Shown: positions 34,963 through 42,892 of the stretch, piece after piece | How positions within the stretch are numbered: position 1 is the stretch's first letter | Layout of the letters: every line of letters begins with the position of its first letter | From: Rhodospirillales bacterium | GTDB taxonomy: Bacteria; Pseudomonadota; Alphaproteobacteria; Bin95 | DNA length: 42,892 nucleotides | Assembly (NCBI GenBank): GCA_008081395.1 | Contig: VMCJ01000153.1 | Coordinates: forward strand, 1-42,892 | Direction: 5' to 3' | Position numbers and translations under genes: made by a program | Notes under the pieces: generated by a model | The model's input: only the letters and a program-made list of their open reading frames with translations | Databases searched by the model: none | What the model was told of the DNA's origin: nothing

Positions 34963-36222
34963 ATGAACGTGTTTGATGCCATCGCGCTCCTTCTCGTCGC
35001 CACAGCATTAGCGGCATATATTAATCATCGATTACTGAGATTACCCCACACAATCGGCGTAGCCCTAGCCGCATTGATTGGGTCTTTCATCGTACTCCTT
35101 ATAGATATACTCCTACCCAGCCTGTCGCTCGCCGAGCGAATGGTTAGTTTTATAGATAGCTTGGAGTTTGCCGACACTCTGCTGCAAGGAATGTTGAGTT
35201 TTTTGCTGTTTGCTGGGGCGCTTCATGTAGACCTAGACCGTCTTGCAGAGCGGAAATGGCCAATCGCACTCCTGGCAACTGCAGGCGTATTAATCTCAAC
35301 ATTTGTTGTGGCCACCGTAGTCTTTTTCGGTTTTGCCATAATTGGTCAACCGATACCCTTTATTTGGGCCCTAGCCTTTGGCGCTCTCATTTCCCCTACG
35401 GATCCCGTTGCCACTCTTGGAATACTAAAGTCTTTAAGAGTTCCGCCGTCCGTTGCTGCAAAAATCGCCGGTGAAAGTCTTTTTAACGATGGCGTTGGGG
35501 TTGTCGTTTTTATTGTAATTCTTGGAATTGCATCTGGTACCGGCGGAGGCGACAGCGCTTCAGAAGTAGCAATTTTTGCTGGCGAGATTTTCGTATTAGA
35601 AGCTTTTGGAGGGGCGTTACTAGGATTGGTTGCCGGATATTGTTGTTTTCTGGCTCTCGCAAGTGTTGATGATCACATAGTGGAAATCTTGTTAACGCTT
35701 GGGCTATGCACGGGCGTCTATTCACTTGCCTCATCTCTTCATCTTTCTGGCCCAATAGCAGTTGTCATTGCAGGACTTTTAATTGGCAATCAAGGCGTTG
35801 ACCGTGCAATGACCGATCATACCCGCGATAATCTTCTGCGGTTTTGGGAACTTTCAGACGAAATTCTTAATTCAGTTCTTTTCATGCTGTTGGGAATGGA
35901 AGCAATTGTAGTTGGCCTATCATGGGAATTGCTTCTAGCTGGAATAGTCGCAATCATCGCTATGCTCGCTGGAAGAGTTTCAGCAGTCGCAGCCGTTCTT
36001 TTTGCCTTCCGTCATACTGATGACTTCGACAAAGGATCAGGAAAAGCGCTGATTTGGGGCGGGCTTAAAGGAGGTATCTCCGTCGCCCTTGCACTTTCCT
36101 TACCAGAGAGTGACGCAAAATCGGTACTTATCGGGGTAACTTATATTGCCGTGGTATTCTCCTTACTTGCTCAAGGGCTTACGCTTCAGAGGGTACTAGG
36201 GCGAGCTTTTACCGATAGTTAA
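34963..36222 (+). CDS. Na+/H+ antiporter, CPA1 / NhaP-like
   Basis: A 419-residue integral membrane protein with about twelve helices. The ion-binding motif ISPTDPVATLGIL and ESLFNDGVGVVVFIVI (the ND pair typical of CPA1) and a conserved GLKGGISVALALSLPE near the C-terminus are clear. It exchanges Na+ (or Li+/K+) for protons across the inner membrane, which fits a saline habitat. The gene starts 24 bases after grxD with GCAGGAGG upstream, so it probably is read with the same transcript. Confidence 0.92.
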   Translation: MNVFDAIALLLVATALAAYINHRLLRLPHTIGVALAALIGSFIVLLIDILLPSLSLAERMVSFIDSLEFADTLLQGMLSFLLFAGALHVDLDRLAERKWPIALLATAGVLISTFVVATVVFFGFAIIGQPIPFIWALAFGALISPTDPVATLGILKSLRVPPSVAAKIAGESLFNDGVGVVVFIVILGIASGTGGGDSASEVAIFAGEIFVLEAFGGALLGLVAGYCCFLALASVDDHIVEILLTLGLCTGVYSLASSLHLSGPIAVVIAGLLIGNQGVDRAMTDHTRDNLLRFWELSDEILNSVLFMLLGMEAIVVGLSWELLLAGIVAIIAMLAGRVSAVAAVLFAFRHTDDFDKGSGKALIWGGLKGGISVALALSLPESDAKSVLIGVTYIAVVFSLLAQGLTLQRVLGRAFTDS

Positions 36223-36247
36223 TTATTCTTAAGCATTTAAGTGTTTG

Positions 36248-36280
36248 ATAAAGCGCACCACGCGATATAAACCGCTTTAT
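36248..36280. repeat. 8-bp inverted repeat between antiporter and TPP enzyme genes
   Basis: ATAAAGCG (36248-36255) and CGCTTTAT (36273-36280) flank a 17-base loop. The right arm is followed by AATTTTG, a weak T tract; the hairpin could end the pur-to-antiporter transcript or be an operator of the next gene. Confidence 0.35.
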
Positions 36281-36310
36281 AATTTTGTGCTTTTTAATCT
36301 CTAACAAAAT

Positions 36311-37930
36311 GTGAGCATCAATCCAGTGAACAATGCAGACTTAATTGTCCAGTCCCTGAAAGAAGCGGGCATCACCCACGGTTTCGGTATCCCAAGCGGC
36401 AACGTGTTGCCCATGATTGATGCCATGCGGCGCGGAGGAATGGAATTTGTTTTGACTGCACACGAAGGCTCCGCTTCTTTCGCGGCCGACGTGATGGGCA
36501 GACTAACAGGGAACCCTGGATTTTGTATAGCGACCCTTGGACCAGGAGCAACTAATCTTGCGACGGGCGTAGGTTCTGCGTTCCTAGACCGTTCTCCAAT
36601 GATCGCCATCACTTGTAATTTAAATACGCCGCAACTTGGCAGACGAATTCAAATGTGGATTGATCACCACGCACTCTTCAGACCAATAACCAAAGCAACT
36701 TTAGCTGCCAGGCATGACAATGTTGCTGAAGTAATGCGGGAAGCAATCTCAATTGCGCTGGCTGAGCCGCAAGGTCCGGTCCACATTGATTTACCAGAAG
36801 ATGTTTCACTCGCAGAAGCTAAAGGAGTTGCCCCTGCAGGAGTTAATCCAGCAACACGACTTCCTAATGCTCAAGAAGAAGCATTGGCTAATGCTTCCAA
36901 AATTATATCGAAAGCAAAACGTCCGATTGCTGTCATCGGAAGTTCTGCAATGCGTATGCAAAGCCCCGAGAAACTACAGGCATTCTTGGAAAAGCATCGT
37001 ATACCCTTCGCAACAACTACAATGGCGAAAGGTTTGGTGGATGATGACCACCCACTAGCCATTGGCTGCATTGAGCGAGGGCGTCGACAAGTTCAGAGAT
37101 CATTTATTCGTTCTTGCGATCTCATACTTGGCCTTGGATATGATACAATCGAGGTTGAATATGAAGCCTGGTCGTCAGACGTACCCGTTCTGTCCCTTGA
37201 TATAGAACCACCTGACGTTGCCGAAAGCGTCAATCTCCAGGGGGCGGTCTCTGGTGATCTTGACAATATGCTTGAGCGCTTGGCGGGTATTACCACAATT
37301 CCAAATTCATGGAATGAGACAGAAATTAAAGAGCACAGAGAAAACTTTCAGGAGAGCCTTCGCCCTAATACATCAACTTTCACCCCATGGCAGGCAATCG
37401 ATGTTGTGCGTGAAGTGACTCCTAAAGAGGGCATATTATCATTTGATGTTGGCGCCCATACACACCAAATCGCCAGCCAATGGTCCGCCCATGCCCCTCG
37501 AAAATTTCTTATAACAAATGGTTGGTCGTCAATGGGGTTTGGGCTCCCGGGTGCCATAGCTGCAAAAATTTCAAACCCAGATAAACCTGTCGTATGCATG
37601 CTAGGTGATGGGTGTTTCCAGATGACAGCTGGTGAACTTGCTACCCTGCGTCGGATGAAGCTAGCTGTTCCAGTTGTAGTTCTGGATGACCGCTGGCTAA
37701 GCCTCATACAGATTAAGCAACACAAGAGACAGTATGAACAGTATGGCTCTAACGTTGAACCAGAGCCATATCGAGAACCTCCGAGCCACTATTTCAACGT
37801 TCCTACAGTAGGTGTTCGTAGCCCAGATGACCTCCGAAAGGCTTTAGAAGCGGCTTTTAAAGCAGATGGTCCAACAGTCATTGAAGCTGTGGTAGATGGC
37901 TCACATTATTTTGAAACGGTGTTCGATTAA
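36311..37930 (+). CDS. Thiamine diphosphate-dependent enzyme, acetolactate synthase/decarboxylase type
   Basis: A 539-residue three-domain TPP enzyme. The catalytic Glu is E52 in TAHEGSASFAADV, the N-terminal domain has GFGIPSGNVLPMIDA, LGPGATNLATGVGSAFLDRSPMIAIT, and the middle domain PIAVIGSSAMR. The diphosphate site GDGCFQMTAGELATL starts at 432; where most members have NN after 24 residues, this one has D459-D460 in VVVLDDRW. Reaction could be a 2-ketoacid decarboxylation or carboligation; the subgroup is uncertain. It starts with GTG (36311) and overlaps the next gene by one base, so the 2-hydroxyacid dehydrogenase is translationally coupled. Confidence 0.87.
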   Translation: MSINPVNNADLIVQSLKEAGITHGFGIPSGNVLPMIDAMRRGGMEFVLTAHEGSASFAADVMGRLTGNPGFCIATLGPGATNLATGVGSAFLDRSPMIAITCNLNTPQLGRRIQMWIDHHALFRPITKATLAARHDNVAEVMREAISIALAEPQGPVHIDLPEDVSLAEAKGVAPAGVNPATRLPNAQEEALANASKIISKAKRPIAVIGSSAMRMQSPEKLQAFLEKHRIPFATTTMAKGLVDDDHPLAIGCIERGRRQVQRSFIRSCDLILGLGYDTIEVEYEAWSSDVPVLSLDIEPPDVAESVNLQGAVSGDLDNMLERLAGITTIPNSWNETEIKEHRENFQESLRPNTSTFTPWQAIDVVREVTPKEGILSFDVGAHTHQIASQWSAHAPRKFLITNGWSSMGFGLPGAIAAKISNPDKPVVCMLGDGCFQMTAGELATLRRMKLAVPVVVLDDRWLSLIQIKQHKRQYEQYGSNVEPEPYREPPSHYFNVPTVGVRSPDDLRKALEAAFKADGPTVIEAVVDGSHYFETVFD

Positions 37931-38907
37931 TGGCTAATTGGATTGCATTAGCTGGCACGCAAGAACTTCCCATTGCTGAGGAGCTTGCTGTCGCAGCGCT
38001 GGAGGGAATCGCAAATACTCGAACGGTTCCTCTGCCATACAAGAAACTTACTCCAGAAGAAGAAGCTCATTGGGCAAAGGAGCTTGCAGGGGCATCTGGC
38101 ATCCTGCTTAGGTCGGGCTATCTGCCGGACTCGCTATTAGCTCTCTTACCCGACCTGAAAGTTGTTGCAGTTCATGGCGCTGGGGTAGATCCAGTGGATG
38201 TAGAAGCTTGCACCAAGCGCGGAATTAAAGTCACCAATGCACCAGGTGCAAATGCTAACGCCGTTGCAGAATTAGTCCTTGGATTAATGCTATCTTTGTT
38301 ACGCGGTATACCCCAAGCTTCACAGTCGGCAATGTCAGAGAAGGCGTGGGATACGGCAAGGGTAACAGGAGGAGAGCTAAAGAACAGAACTCTTGGGCTC
38401 GTGGGCTTTGGTCAGATTGGCAAACGCGTAGCCAAGATTGCACAGGCTTTTGGAATGGACGTGGCAGCCAGCGATCCAGCTGTAACTGAAGACGTTATGA
38501 ATGCCGAAGGCGTGACTTCTATGCCGCTAGAAACATTATTGAATAAAAGTCACATTATTTCCCTTCATGCGCCAGCAATTCCTGCAACAAAACAAATGAT
38601 TAATGCAGATGCCTTGCGGCAAATGCGAAAAGACGCACTGCTGATTAACTGTGCTCGAGGGGCATTAGTTGATGAAGCAGCCTTAGCTGATGCTCTTTGT
38701 AAAGGTAAAATCGCAGGTGCAGCGCTAGATGTTCTTGATGGCGAGCCGCCTGACCCCAATAGTCCGCTTTATCAAGCTCCCAATCTTCTCATCACCCCCC
38801 ACATGGCAGGCTCCACGCTAGAGTGTCTAAACACAATTGCAGCTACATGTGGAGCAGACATCGCTTCTGTACTCATGGGCCAGATGCCTAAACACCCAGT
38901 TAACTAA
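37930..38907 (+). CDS. D-isomer specific 2-hydroxyacid dehydrogenase
   Basis: A 325-residue NAD(P)-linked enzyme, with GFGQIG at 159-164 and the R243-E272-H291 catalytic set (CARGALVDE, DGEPPDP, TPHMAGST). NAPGANANAVAELVLGLML is the typical lead into the nucleotide domain. The first 40 residues are typical of the PGDH/glyoxylate reductase group, but no ACT regulatory domain is present, so a hydroxypyruvate or glyoxylate reductase, or another 2-ketoacid reductase, is likelier than serine-pathway PGDH. Coupled to the TPP enzyme (TAATG), it may reduce that enzyme's ketoacid product or supply its substrate; this is inference. Confidence 0.88.
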   Translation: MANWIALAGTQELPIAEELAVAALEGIANTRTVPLPYKKLTPEEEAHWAKELAGASGILLRSGYLPDSLLALLPDLKVVAVHGAGVDPVDVEACTKRGIKVTNAPGANANAVAELVLGLMLSLLRGIPQASQSAMSEKAWDTARVTGGELKNRTLGLVGFGQIGKRVAKIAQAFGMDVAASDPAVTEDVMNAEGVTSMPLETLLNKSHIISLHAPAIPATKQMINADALRQMRKDALLINCARGALVDEAALADALCKGKIAGAALDVLDGEPPDPNSPLYQAPNLLITPHMAGSTLECLNTIAATCGADIASVLMGQMPKHPVN

Positions 38908-38937
38908 AAATTAAACCAATCTAAAACTTCTGATTGG
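38905..38937 (-). terminator. Putative terminator of the minus-strand gst operon
   Basis: Read on the minus strand, CCAATC (38932-38937) and GATTGG (38916-38921) form a 6-bp stem with a 10-base loop, followed by TTTAATTTTT. It lies about 90 bases past the gst stop and also marks the end of the dehydrogenase gene on the other strand. Confidence 0.5.
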
Positions 38938-39029
38938 AAAAACGGCTACATATCAGAATGATGCACATGGACACAGCGTGAGAGACTTACTGAGCGACCA
39001 CTAGGTTTTGAACCAAAAAGTTCAGCCTA

Positions 39030-39689
39030 TCACCGACCTGTTTCAGCGCCTCCAAACAGGACAATTTGATCCTCAGGTTTCCAGGCAGGGTATTTTGTCA
39101 TTACAGATTGGAAGAGTTTGCTATCGAGTTGAGTATTAAACCAGGCCTGCAGTAGTGGATATGGTGCTCCATCGAACCAGGCTTTGTCGACGAAAGCAAA
39201 TTGCCGAACGAATGGAAATGCTGCGATATCTGGTAAGGTTATTCGAGGACCGAACAGTCCTGCTCCGTCATTCGCTGCCAACTTCTCTTCTAAAAGGGAC
39301 AGGAATAACGCGCCTTCATCACGATAGTCACTTTGCGAACGTTCTGGATGGTTCACAAAATATTTGTAACGATCCAGCGATCTCTTGAAACCCCCATCCA
39401 GTTCGCTGATAAAATCAGCTGCCGCATTAGTGGTCTCCAGCCAATCATCTGGATCATTGATGGCCAGCGCCCACAACATTACGTCAATGCTTTCTTCCAG
39501 TACCGAGCCATCCGGCAAATGCAAAACGGGCACCGTCCCTTTGGGTGAGATCCCTAGCATAACTGGGGGCTTGTCCCGAAGCACAACTTCACGCAGTTCG
39601 CAGGTAACGCCAGATTGCATGATGGCCAGTCTAGCCCGCATGGCATAAGGGCAGCGCCTAAACGAATATAAGACAGGATAGGATTGCAT
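39030..39689 (-). CDS. Glutathione S-transferase family protein
   Basis: A 219-residue two-domain protein. The thioredoxin-like N-terminus YSFRRCPYAMRARLAI carries a CPYA motif like glutaredoxins; SPKGTVPVLHLPDGSVLEESIDVM is the cis-Pro and glutathione-binding segment (ES). The alpha-helical C-terminal domain follows. The conserved catalytic residue is probably the CPYA cysteine rather than Tyr or Ser, so thiol-transfer or dehydroascorbate reductase activity is likely. Starts 6 bases after the trhO stop in the same direction, the last gene of the yaaA-trhO-gst run. Confidence 0.88.
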   Translation of the reverse strand: MQSYPVLYSFRRCPYAMRARLAIMQSGVTCELREVVLRDKPPVMLGISPKGTVPVLHLPDGSVLEESIDVMLWALAINDPDDWLETTNAAADFISELDGGFKRSLDRYKYFVNHPERSQSDYRDEGALFLSLLEEKLAANDGAGLFGPRITLPDIAAFPFVRQFAFVDKAWFDGAPYPLLQAWFNTQLDSKLFQSVMTKYPAWKPEDQIVLFGGAETGR

Positions 39690-39695
39690 AATCTA

Positions 39696-40613
39696 TCAGT
39701 CGTCTTCGTCTTTGCGCGTCTCTGCCAATTCCATCTGTTTTTGGCGTTCCTTTAGTCCAGCAACTTTCGCGGCACTGTGCTTTCCATAACAATGGGGACA
39801 GGACACACCAAGTTGATAATGCGGCGAGGCTATTTCAGCCTCTGACAAAGGCATGCGGCAACCGAAACATGATATATACTTACCTGGGTCCAGGTTTTCG
39901 TCCACAGAAACGCGTTCATCGAAAACAAAGCATTCACCACTCCAGAGGCTTTCATCCTTATCGACAGTCTCCAGGTATTTCAGGATACCACCATCCAAGT
40001 GGTATACCTCCTCAAAGCCCTGTTTCAGCAGGTAGTTAGTGGCTTTTTCGCAGCGAATACCGCCAGTACAGAACATCGCAATTTTGCGGTGTTTCTGTGG
40101 GTCAAGCTGTGTGTCAACGAATTGAGGAAACTCCCGGAAAGACTTAGTATTTGGGGATATCGCATTTTTAAATGTGCCAATTGCGCACTCAAAATCGTTT
40201 CTCGTATCGATCGTGAGTACTTCCGGATCCGTTATAAGGTTATTCCAACGCTTGGCATCAACTCGTTCCCCGCAGAACTTATTAGGGTCTGTATCAGGTA
40301 CCCCCATAGTTACAATTTCTCGCTTTAGTCGAACCTTCATGCGCCGGAAAGGCGGCGACGCCGCATAAGATTCTTTATGCTGCATCGTCTCGAAACGGGG
40401 ATCTGCTTTCAAAAACTCCAACAAGGCATCCATGCCCGTTCGGGGACCGGCCACCGTGCCATTAAGACCCTCATGCGCTAAAAGGATTGTTCCTTTTATC
40501 TGGTTTTGGACGCAGACATGTAACAATCTTGGCTTTAGTGCTTCGATATCATCCAGGGTAACAAAGTGGTACATTGCAACCACAACGGTTGTCTTTTCGG
40601 ATGGGCTGCTCAT
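39696..40613 (-). CDS. trhO: tRNA uridine(34) hydroxylase (rhodanese-like)
   Basis: A 305-residue rhodanese-domain protein that hydroxylates the wobble uridine of tRNAs, the first step to 5-methoxyuridine or 5-carboxymethoxyuridine. YHFVTLDDIEALKPRL opens the protein, HEGLNGTVAG is the acylphosphatase-like loop of the N-terminal domain, and the active loop is C182 in FCTGGIRCEKATNYLL. The C-terminal Cys clusters (CFGC, CPHC) are a typical zinc-like extension of the YceA group. It is 6 bases before gst and 13 bases after yaaA on the minus strand. Confidence 0.93.
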   Translation of the reverse strand: MSSPSEKTTVVVAMYHFVTLDDIEALKPRLLHVCVQNQIKGTILLAHEGLNGTVAGPRTGMDALLEFLKADPRFETMQHKESYAASPPFRRMKVRLKREIVTMGVPDTDPNKFCGERVDAKRWNNLITDPEVLTIDTRNDFECAIGTFKNAISPNTKSFREFPQFVDTQLDPQKHRKIAMFCTGGIRCEKATNYLLKQGFEEVYHLDGGILKYLETVDKDESLWSGECFVFDERVSVDENLDPGKYISCFGCRMPLSEAEIASPHYQLGVSCPHCYGKHSAAKVAGLKERQKQMELAETRKDEDD

Positions 40614-40626
40614 TGCTCACAGTCCT

Positions 40627-41400
40627 CTATTCTGCATAGTCCCGAGCAAAAACTAGGCGATGTGCTTTTGAGGCAGATGCCTGAAACACGTAGCCATCGG
40701 TATTAAAATCTTTCAGGTCATCAACCATCTCAGCACGATTTTTGACTACGAAGCGAGCCATTGCTCCGCGAGCTTTCTTAGCGTGAAAGCTCACAACCTT
40801 TTCTACCCCACCCTTACGTTCCAAGAAAACAGGCTCAACGATGGTAAGATTCAGTGTTTCTTGGTCAACTGATCCGAAATATTCTTGGCTGGCACAGTTT
40901 AACAGCAGGTTTGTACCTTCAGCCTCAGCCTCCGAATTCAGGGCTTGGGCGAGTTTCTTGCCCCAAAATTCGTATAGGTTCGACCCGCGAGAGGTTTGCA
41001 GGCGGCTTCCCATTTCAAGTCTGTAGGGCTGAATTCGATCCATGGGCCGCAGTAATCCGTAGAGGCCAGATAAGATACGTAAGCGTCGCTGCGCGAAAGC
41101 CATTTCAGATTCATTTAGTGTTTTGGCTTGGAGACCTTGATAGGTGTCCCCTCCGAAAGCTAGGACCGCCGGTTTCACAAGATCTGCAGACGGAGCCGCC
41201 GAAAACGCCTTGAACCTCTCAAAATTTAGCTTTGCAAGTGGTTCGCTAATACTCATGAGCTTTTGGAGATCGGACGTCGATAGCTTGCGCGCGGTCTTTG
41301 CCAAAACCAGCGCTTCTTTCTGAAACACCGGATCCGTTGCCGACGACATTTCAACCGGCGTGAAATCTAAGCGTTTAGCAGGAGATATTACTGTCAGCAT
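40627..41400 (-). CDS. yaaA: Peroxide stress protein YaaA (UPF0246)
   Basis: A 257-residue protein, starting at the ATG of 41398-41400: MLTVISPAKRLDFTP, then AFGGDTYQGLQAKTLN, LRILSGLYGLLRPMDRIQPYRLEMG and NCASQEYFGSV, and FHAKKARGAMARFVV, all features of YaaA, which lowers free iron and DNA damage under hydrogen peroxide. AAGGA precedes the ATG by 6 bases. The frame stays open upstream to 41682 but the extra residues are not conserved. It heads the minus-strand yaaA-trhO-gst operon and is divergent from metZ. Confidence 0.94.
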   Translation of the reverse strand: MLTVISPAKRLDFTPVEMSSATDPVFQKEALVLAKTARKLSTSDLQKLMSISEPLAKLNFERFKAFSAAPSADLVKPAVLAFGGDTYQGLQAKTLNESEMAFAQRRLRILSGLYGLLRPMDRIQPYRLEMGSRLQTSRGSNLYEFWGKKLAQALNSEAEAEGTNLLLNCASQEYFGSVDQETLNLTIVEPVFLERKGGVEKVVSFHAKKARGAMARFVVKNRAEMVDDLKDFNTDGYVFQASASKAHRLVFARDYAE

Positions 41401-41692
41401 GGATGGTCCTTGCGTCATGTTCTCATTTGAAACTGTTATACCGCAACTAGTGCTGCAAACCACTCCTCGATGGTCACAGTATTGCACTAGCGAGCAACAT
41501 TTTTGAAAAAGAGTTAAAGTCAAACACTGTATGAGTTTGAAAAGGAGCACCAAGAAACCAGCAGATCTAAATCTTTTAGACACTACTTTATCATGTACAG
41601 CAGTGACCTCCGTCACCCCCCGCGCTCCAGCAATGAACCCACATGGCCTTTGCTCCCAACCCTGTTGAACAAACTTAATCAAAAATTAAAAG
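41401..41692. promoter_or_regulatory. Divergent control region between yaaA and the metZ leader
   Basis: A gap of about 290 bases between the yaaA start and the metZ promoter and riboswitch. It should hold the yaaA promoter; I see no clear gene or strong hairpin in it. Confidence 0.3.
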
Positions 41693-41724
41693 TTGACATC
41701 TAAGCGTCAGTAATCGAGTAATCT
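41693..41724 (+). promoter_or_regulatory. Putative metZ promoter
   Basis: A perfect -35 TTGACA (41693-41698) lies just before the riboswitch. Candidates for -10 are TAATCT (41719-41724, spacing 20) or a weaker one at 41716. The spacing is not ideal, so the -35 is better supported than the -10. Confidence 0.4.
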
Positions 41725-41725
41725 T

Positions 41726-41790
41726 AAGTGTGGAGATTTGAGCGACCAGCTTGCGGGCCACGTTAAATAAACTGCTAAAGAGGTTGGTGC
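41726..41790 (+). promoter_or_regulatory. SAM-II type riboswitch upstream of metZ
   Basis: The segment TGTGGAGATTTGAGCGACC followed by AGCTTGCGGGCCACGTTAAA and ACTGCTAAAG has the conserved words of the alphaproteobacterial SAM-II aptamer, including GATTTG, GCTTGC, CCACGTTAAA and the GCTAAA tail that closes the pseudoknot. P1 pairs AAGTGTGG with CCACGTT over 7 bp (41727-41733 with 41758-41764), with two G-U pairs. Binding of S-adenosylmethionine would turn off metZ, a methionine synthesis gene. Location immediately upstream of metZ is where this riboswitch is typically found. Boundaries are approximate. Confidence 0.85.
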
Positions 41791-41794
41791 GATG

Positions 41795-41821
41795 CCCGGC
41801 CCTTTGCGGTCGGGTTTTTTT
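41795..41821 (+). terminator. Intrinsic terminator following the riboswitch
   Basis: CCCGGCC (41795-41801) and GGTCGGG (41808-41814) form a 7-bp stem with one G-U pair, loop CTTTGC, followed by seven T (41815-41821). It is between the aptamer and metZ, so transcription attenuation is likely. The base run CGGGC (41754-41758) is complementary to GCCCG (41794-41798), offering an antiterminator pairing. Confidence 0.8.
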
Positions 41822-41885
41822 ATCCGTCTCGCCAAAGTTCCAACGGCCTCCCACTGGCTGAAAGGGTTTTTTGGAGTCGTTGAAA

Positions 41886-42892
41886 ATGTTTGGTTATCGT
41901 AAATTACCGGAAGATGCGTCACCTCGCACTCAATCCATTCATGCTGGCCAGTTACCGAGCCAATATATGGAAAATGCAGAAGCCATTTATATGACTTCAG
42001 GCTTTACTTATGCATCAGCGGAGGAAGCTGAAGCTGCTTTTAAAGGTGAAGTTGAGCGGTATGTTTACTCTCGATATGCAAATCCTACAGTTTCAATGTT
42101 TGAAGAACGCCTACGCTTACTTGAGGGCGCAGAGGCCTGTATGGCAACCGGTTCGGGCATGGCTGCGGTATTCGCCGCTCTCGCCTGCCAGATTGGTGCT
42201 GGGGAACGTTTGGTAGCAAGTCGCGCTTTGTTCAGCTCGTGTCATGTAATTGCAACTCAAATTTTACCTCGCTTTGGCGTTGAAACAGAATTAGTTGACG
42301 GCACGGATCTTAACGCCTGGGAAAAGGCTCTCTCCAAACCAGCCAAGATTGCATTTCTAGAGAGCCCCTCAAACCCAACTCTAGAGATCCTAGACATAGC
42401 TAAAGTGGCATCTATGGCTCATGCTGCTGGCGCAAAACTTGTTGTCGATAATGTGTTTGCAACACCCATCATGCAAAAACCATTAGATTTGGGCGCAGAT
42501 ATCGTAACTTATTCGACTACAAAGCATATCGATGGTCAGGGCCGCAGTCTTGGTGGGGCTGTACTCGCTTCTAAGGAATTTGTAACCGAAAAGTTACTAC
42601 CCTTCCTCCGCCACACAGGTCCAGCGCTAAGCCCATTCAATGCTTGGATAGGGTTAAAGGGTTTAGAAACTCTTGAACTTCGCGTACGAGCAGCTGAGAC
42701 TAGCGCCGCAAAGGTGGCAGACTTTTTGAGCACCCATCCAGGCGTAGAAAACGTAATTTATCCTGGACGGAAGGACTGCCCAGGTCACGCACTTGCGGCA
42801 CAGCAAATGCAGGGGTTTGGAACTCTTACGACTTTTAGACTCACCGGCGGCAAAGCTCATTGCTTTGCAACTTTAAATAAACTTCAAACAAT
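41886..42892 (+). CDS. metZ: O-succinylhomoserine sulfhydrylase (partial, runs off window)
   Basis: The first 335 codons of a Cys/Met metabolism PLP enzyme; the frame is open to the window end, where about 60 more residues would be expected. RTQSIHAGQLPSQYMENAEAIY, SRYANPTVSMFEERL (phosphate-binding), SNPTLEILDIAKVA, VVDNVFATPIMQKPLDLGADIVTYSTTKHIDG with the PLP lysine K213, and RHTGPALSPFNAWIGLKGLETLELRV are typical of MetZ rather than MetB/MetC. It makes homocysteine from O-succinylhomoserine and sulfide. The ATG at 41886 follows GGAG (41872-41875) by 10 bases. The riboswitch and terminator upstream set its expression by SAM level. Confidence 0.94.
   Translation, partial: MFGYRKLPEDASPRTQSIHAGQLPSQYMENAEAIYMTSGFTYASAEEAEAAFKGEVERYVYSRYANPTVSMFEERLRLLEGAEACMATGSGMAAVFAALACQIGAGERLVASRALFSSCHVIATQILPRFGVETELVDGTDLNAWEKALSKPAKIAFLESPSNPTLEILDIAKVASMAHAAGAKLVVDNVFATPIMQKPLDLGADIVTYSTTKHIDGQGRSLGGAVLASKEFVTEKLLPFLRHTGPALSPFNAWIGLKGLETLELRVRAAETSAAKVADFLSTHPGVENVIYPGRKDCPGHALAAQQMQGFGTLTTFRLTGGKAHCFATLNKLQT

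Noticed and set aside
41401-41682. Upstream extension of the yaaA frame
   Set aside because: The protein starts cleanly with MLTVISPAKRLDF after AAGGA; the upstream 90 or so residues are not family-like.
1-42892. CRISPR array, prophage or insertion sequence
   Set aside because: No regularly spaced repeats, Cas proteins, phage structural genes or transposases were seen.

Overview
The window reads as a dense, ordinary-looking stretch of an alphaproteobacterial chromosome. The pointers are a set of features typical of that class: a SAM-II type riboswitch in front of metZ, a structured leader in front of a type III ornithine decarboxylase (the position of the speF motif), a DUF1476 (F1-ATPase zeta-like) gene near purC-purS-purQ-purL-bolA-grxD, a glutamyl-Q tRNA(Asp) synthetase directly after leuB, and grxC overlapped by a nitrilase gene. 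Base composition is moderate, with several very AT-rich intergenic gaps. A free-living, probably marine heterotroph (SAR116/Rhodospirillales-like) would fit, but that placement is inference. There are no phage, plasmid, IS or CRISPR signs.

Layout. 1-5.6 kb: the end of an EamA-type transporter, an MFS exporter with a nitroreductase, then a divergent pair of a MFE-2-like short-chain dehydrogenase and a propionyl-CoA synthetase. 5.6-7.1 kb: mnmA and an elongator tRNA-Met with its own promoter. 7.1-16.7 kb: a catabolic block with two divergent Baeyer-Villiger type flavin monooxygenases, an MmgE/PrpD protein, a CitE-like CoA lyase, a class IV aminotransferase, ornithine decarboxylase with RNA leader, and a fumarylacetoacetate hydrolase family enzyme. 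16.7-21.6 kb: an O-methyltransferase, grxC-nitrilase, and three tandem crotonase paralogs that lack the two classical hydratase glutamates. 21.9-26.2 kb: leuB-gluQ and two divergent luciferase-like monooxygenases. 26.3-29.4 kb: a ceramidase family membrane protein coupled to a CPBP protein that has lost its catalytic glutamate, a GNAT enzyme, a PNPOx-like protein and the zeta-like protein. 29.5-36.2 kb: NRDE protein, the purine operon, bolA, grxD and a Na+/H+ antiporter. 36.3-38.9 kb: a coupled TPP enzyme and 2-hydroxyacid dehydrogenase. 39-42.9 kb: yaaA-trhO-gst on the minus strand and riboswitch-controlled metZ, cut by the window end.

How the genes fit together. Propionyl-CoA synthetase, the SDR, PrpD-like and CitE-like proteins, crotonases and several oxygen-inserting flavoenzymes point to a cell that oxidises varied organic and fatty or aromatic acids through CoA thioesters. 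The housekeeping part covers purine synthesis, leucine and methionine synthesis, tRNA modification and iron-sulfur/redox handling. The most interesting signals are regulatory RNAs (metZ and ornithine decarboxylase leaders), enzymes with altered active sites (CPBP, crotonases, TPP enzyme), the diverged N-terminus of the zeta-like protein, and strong inverted repeats spanning stop codons between convergent genes. I did not find a clearly undescribed multi-gene system.
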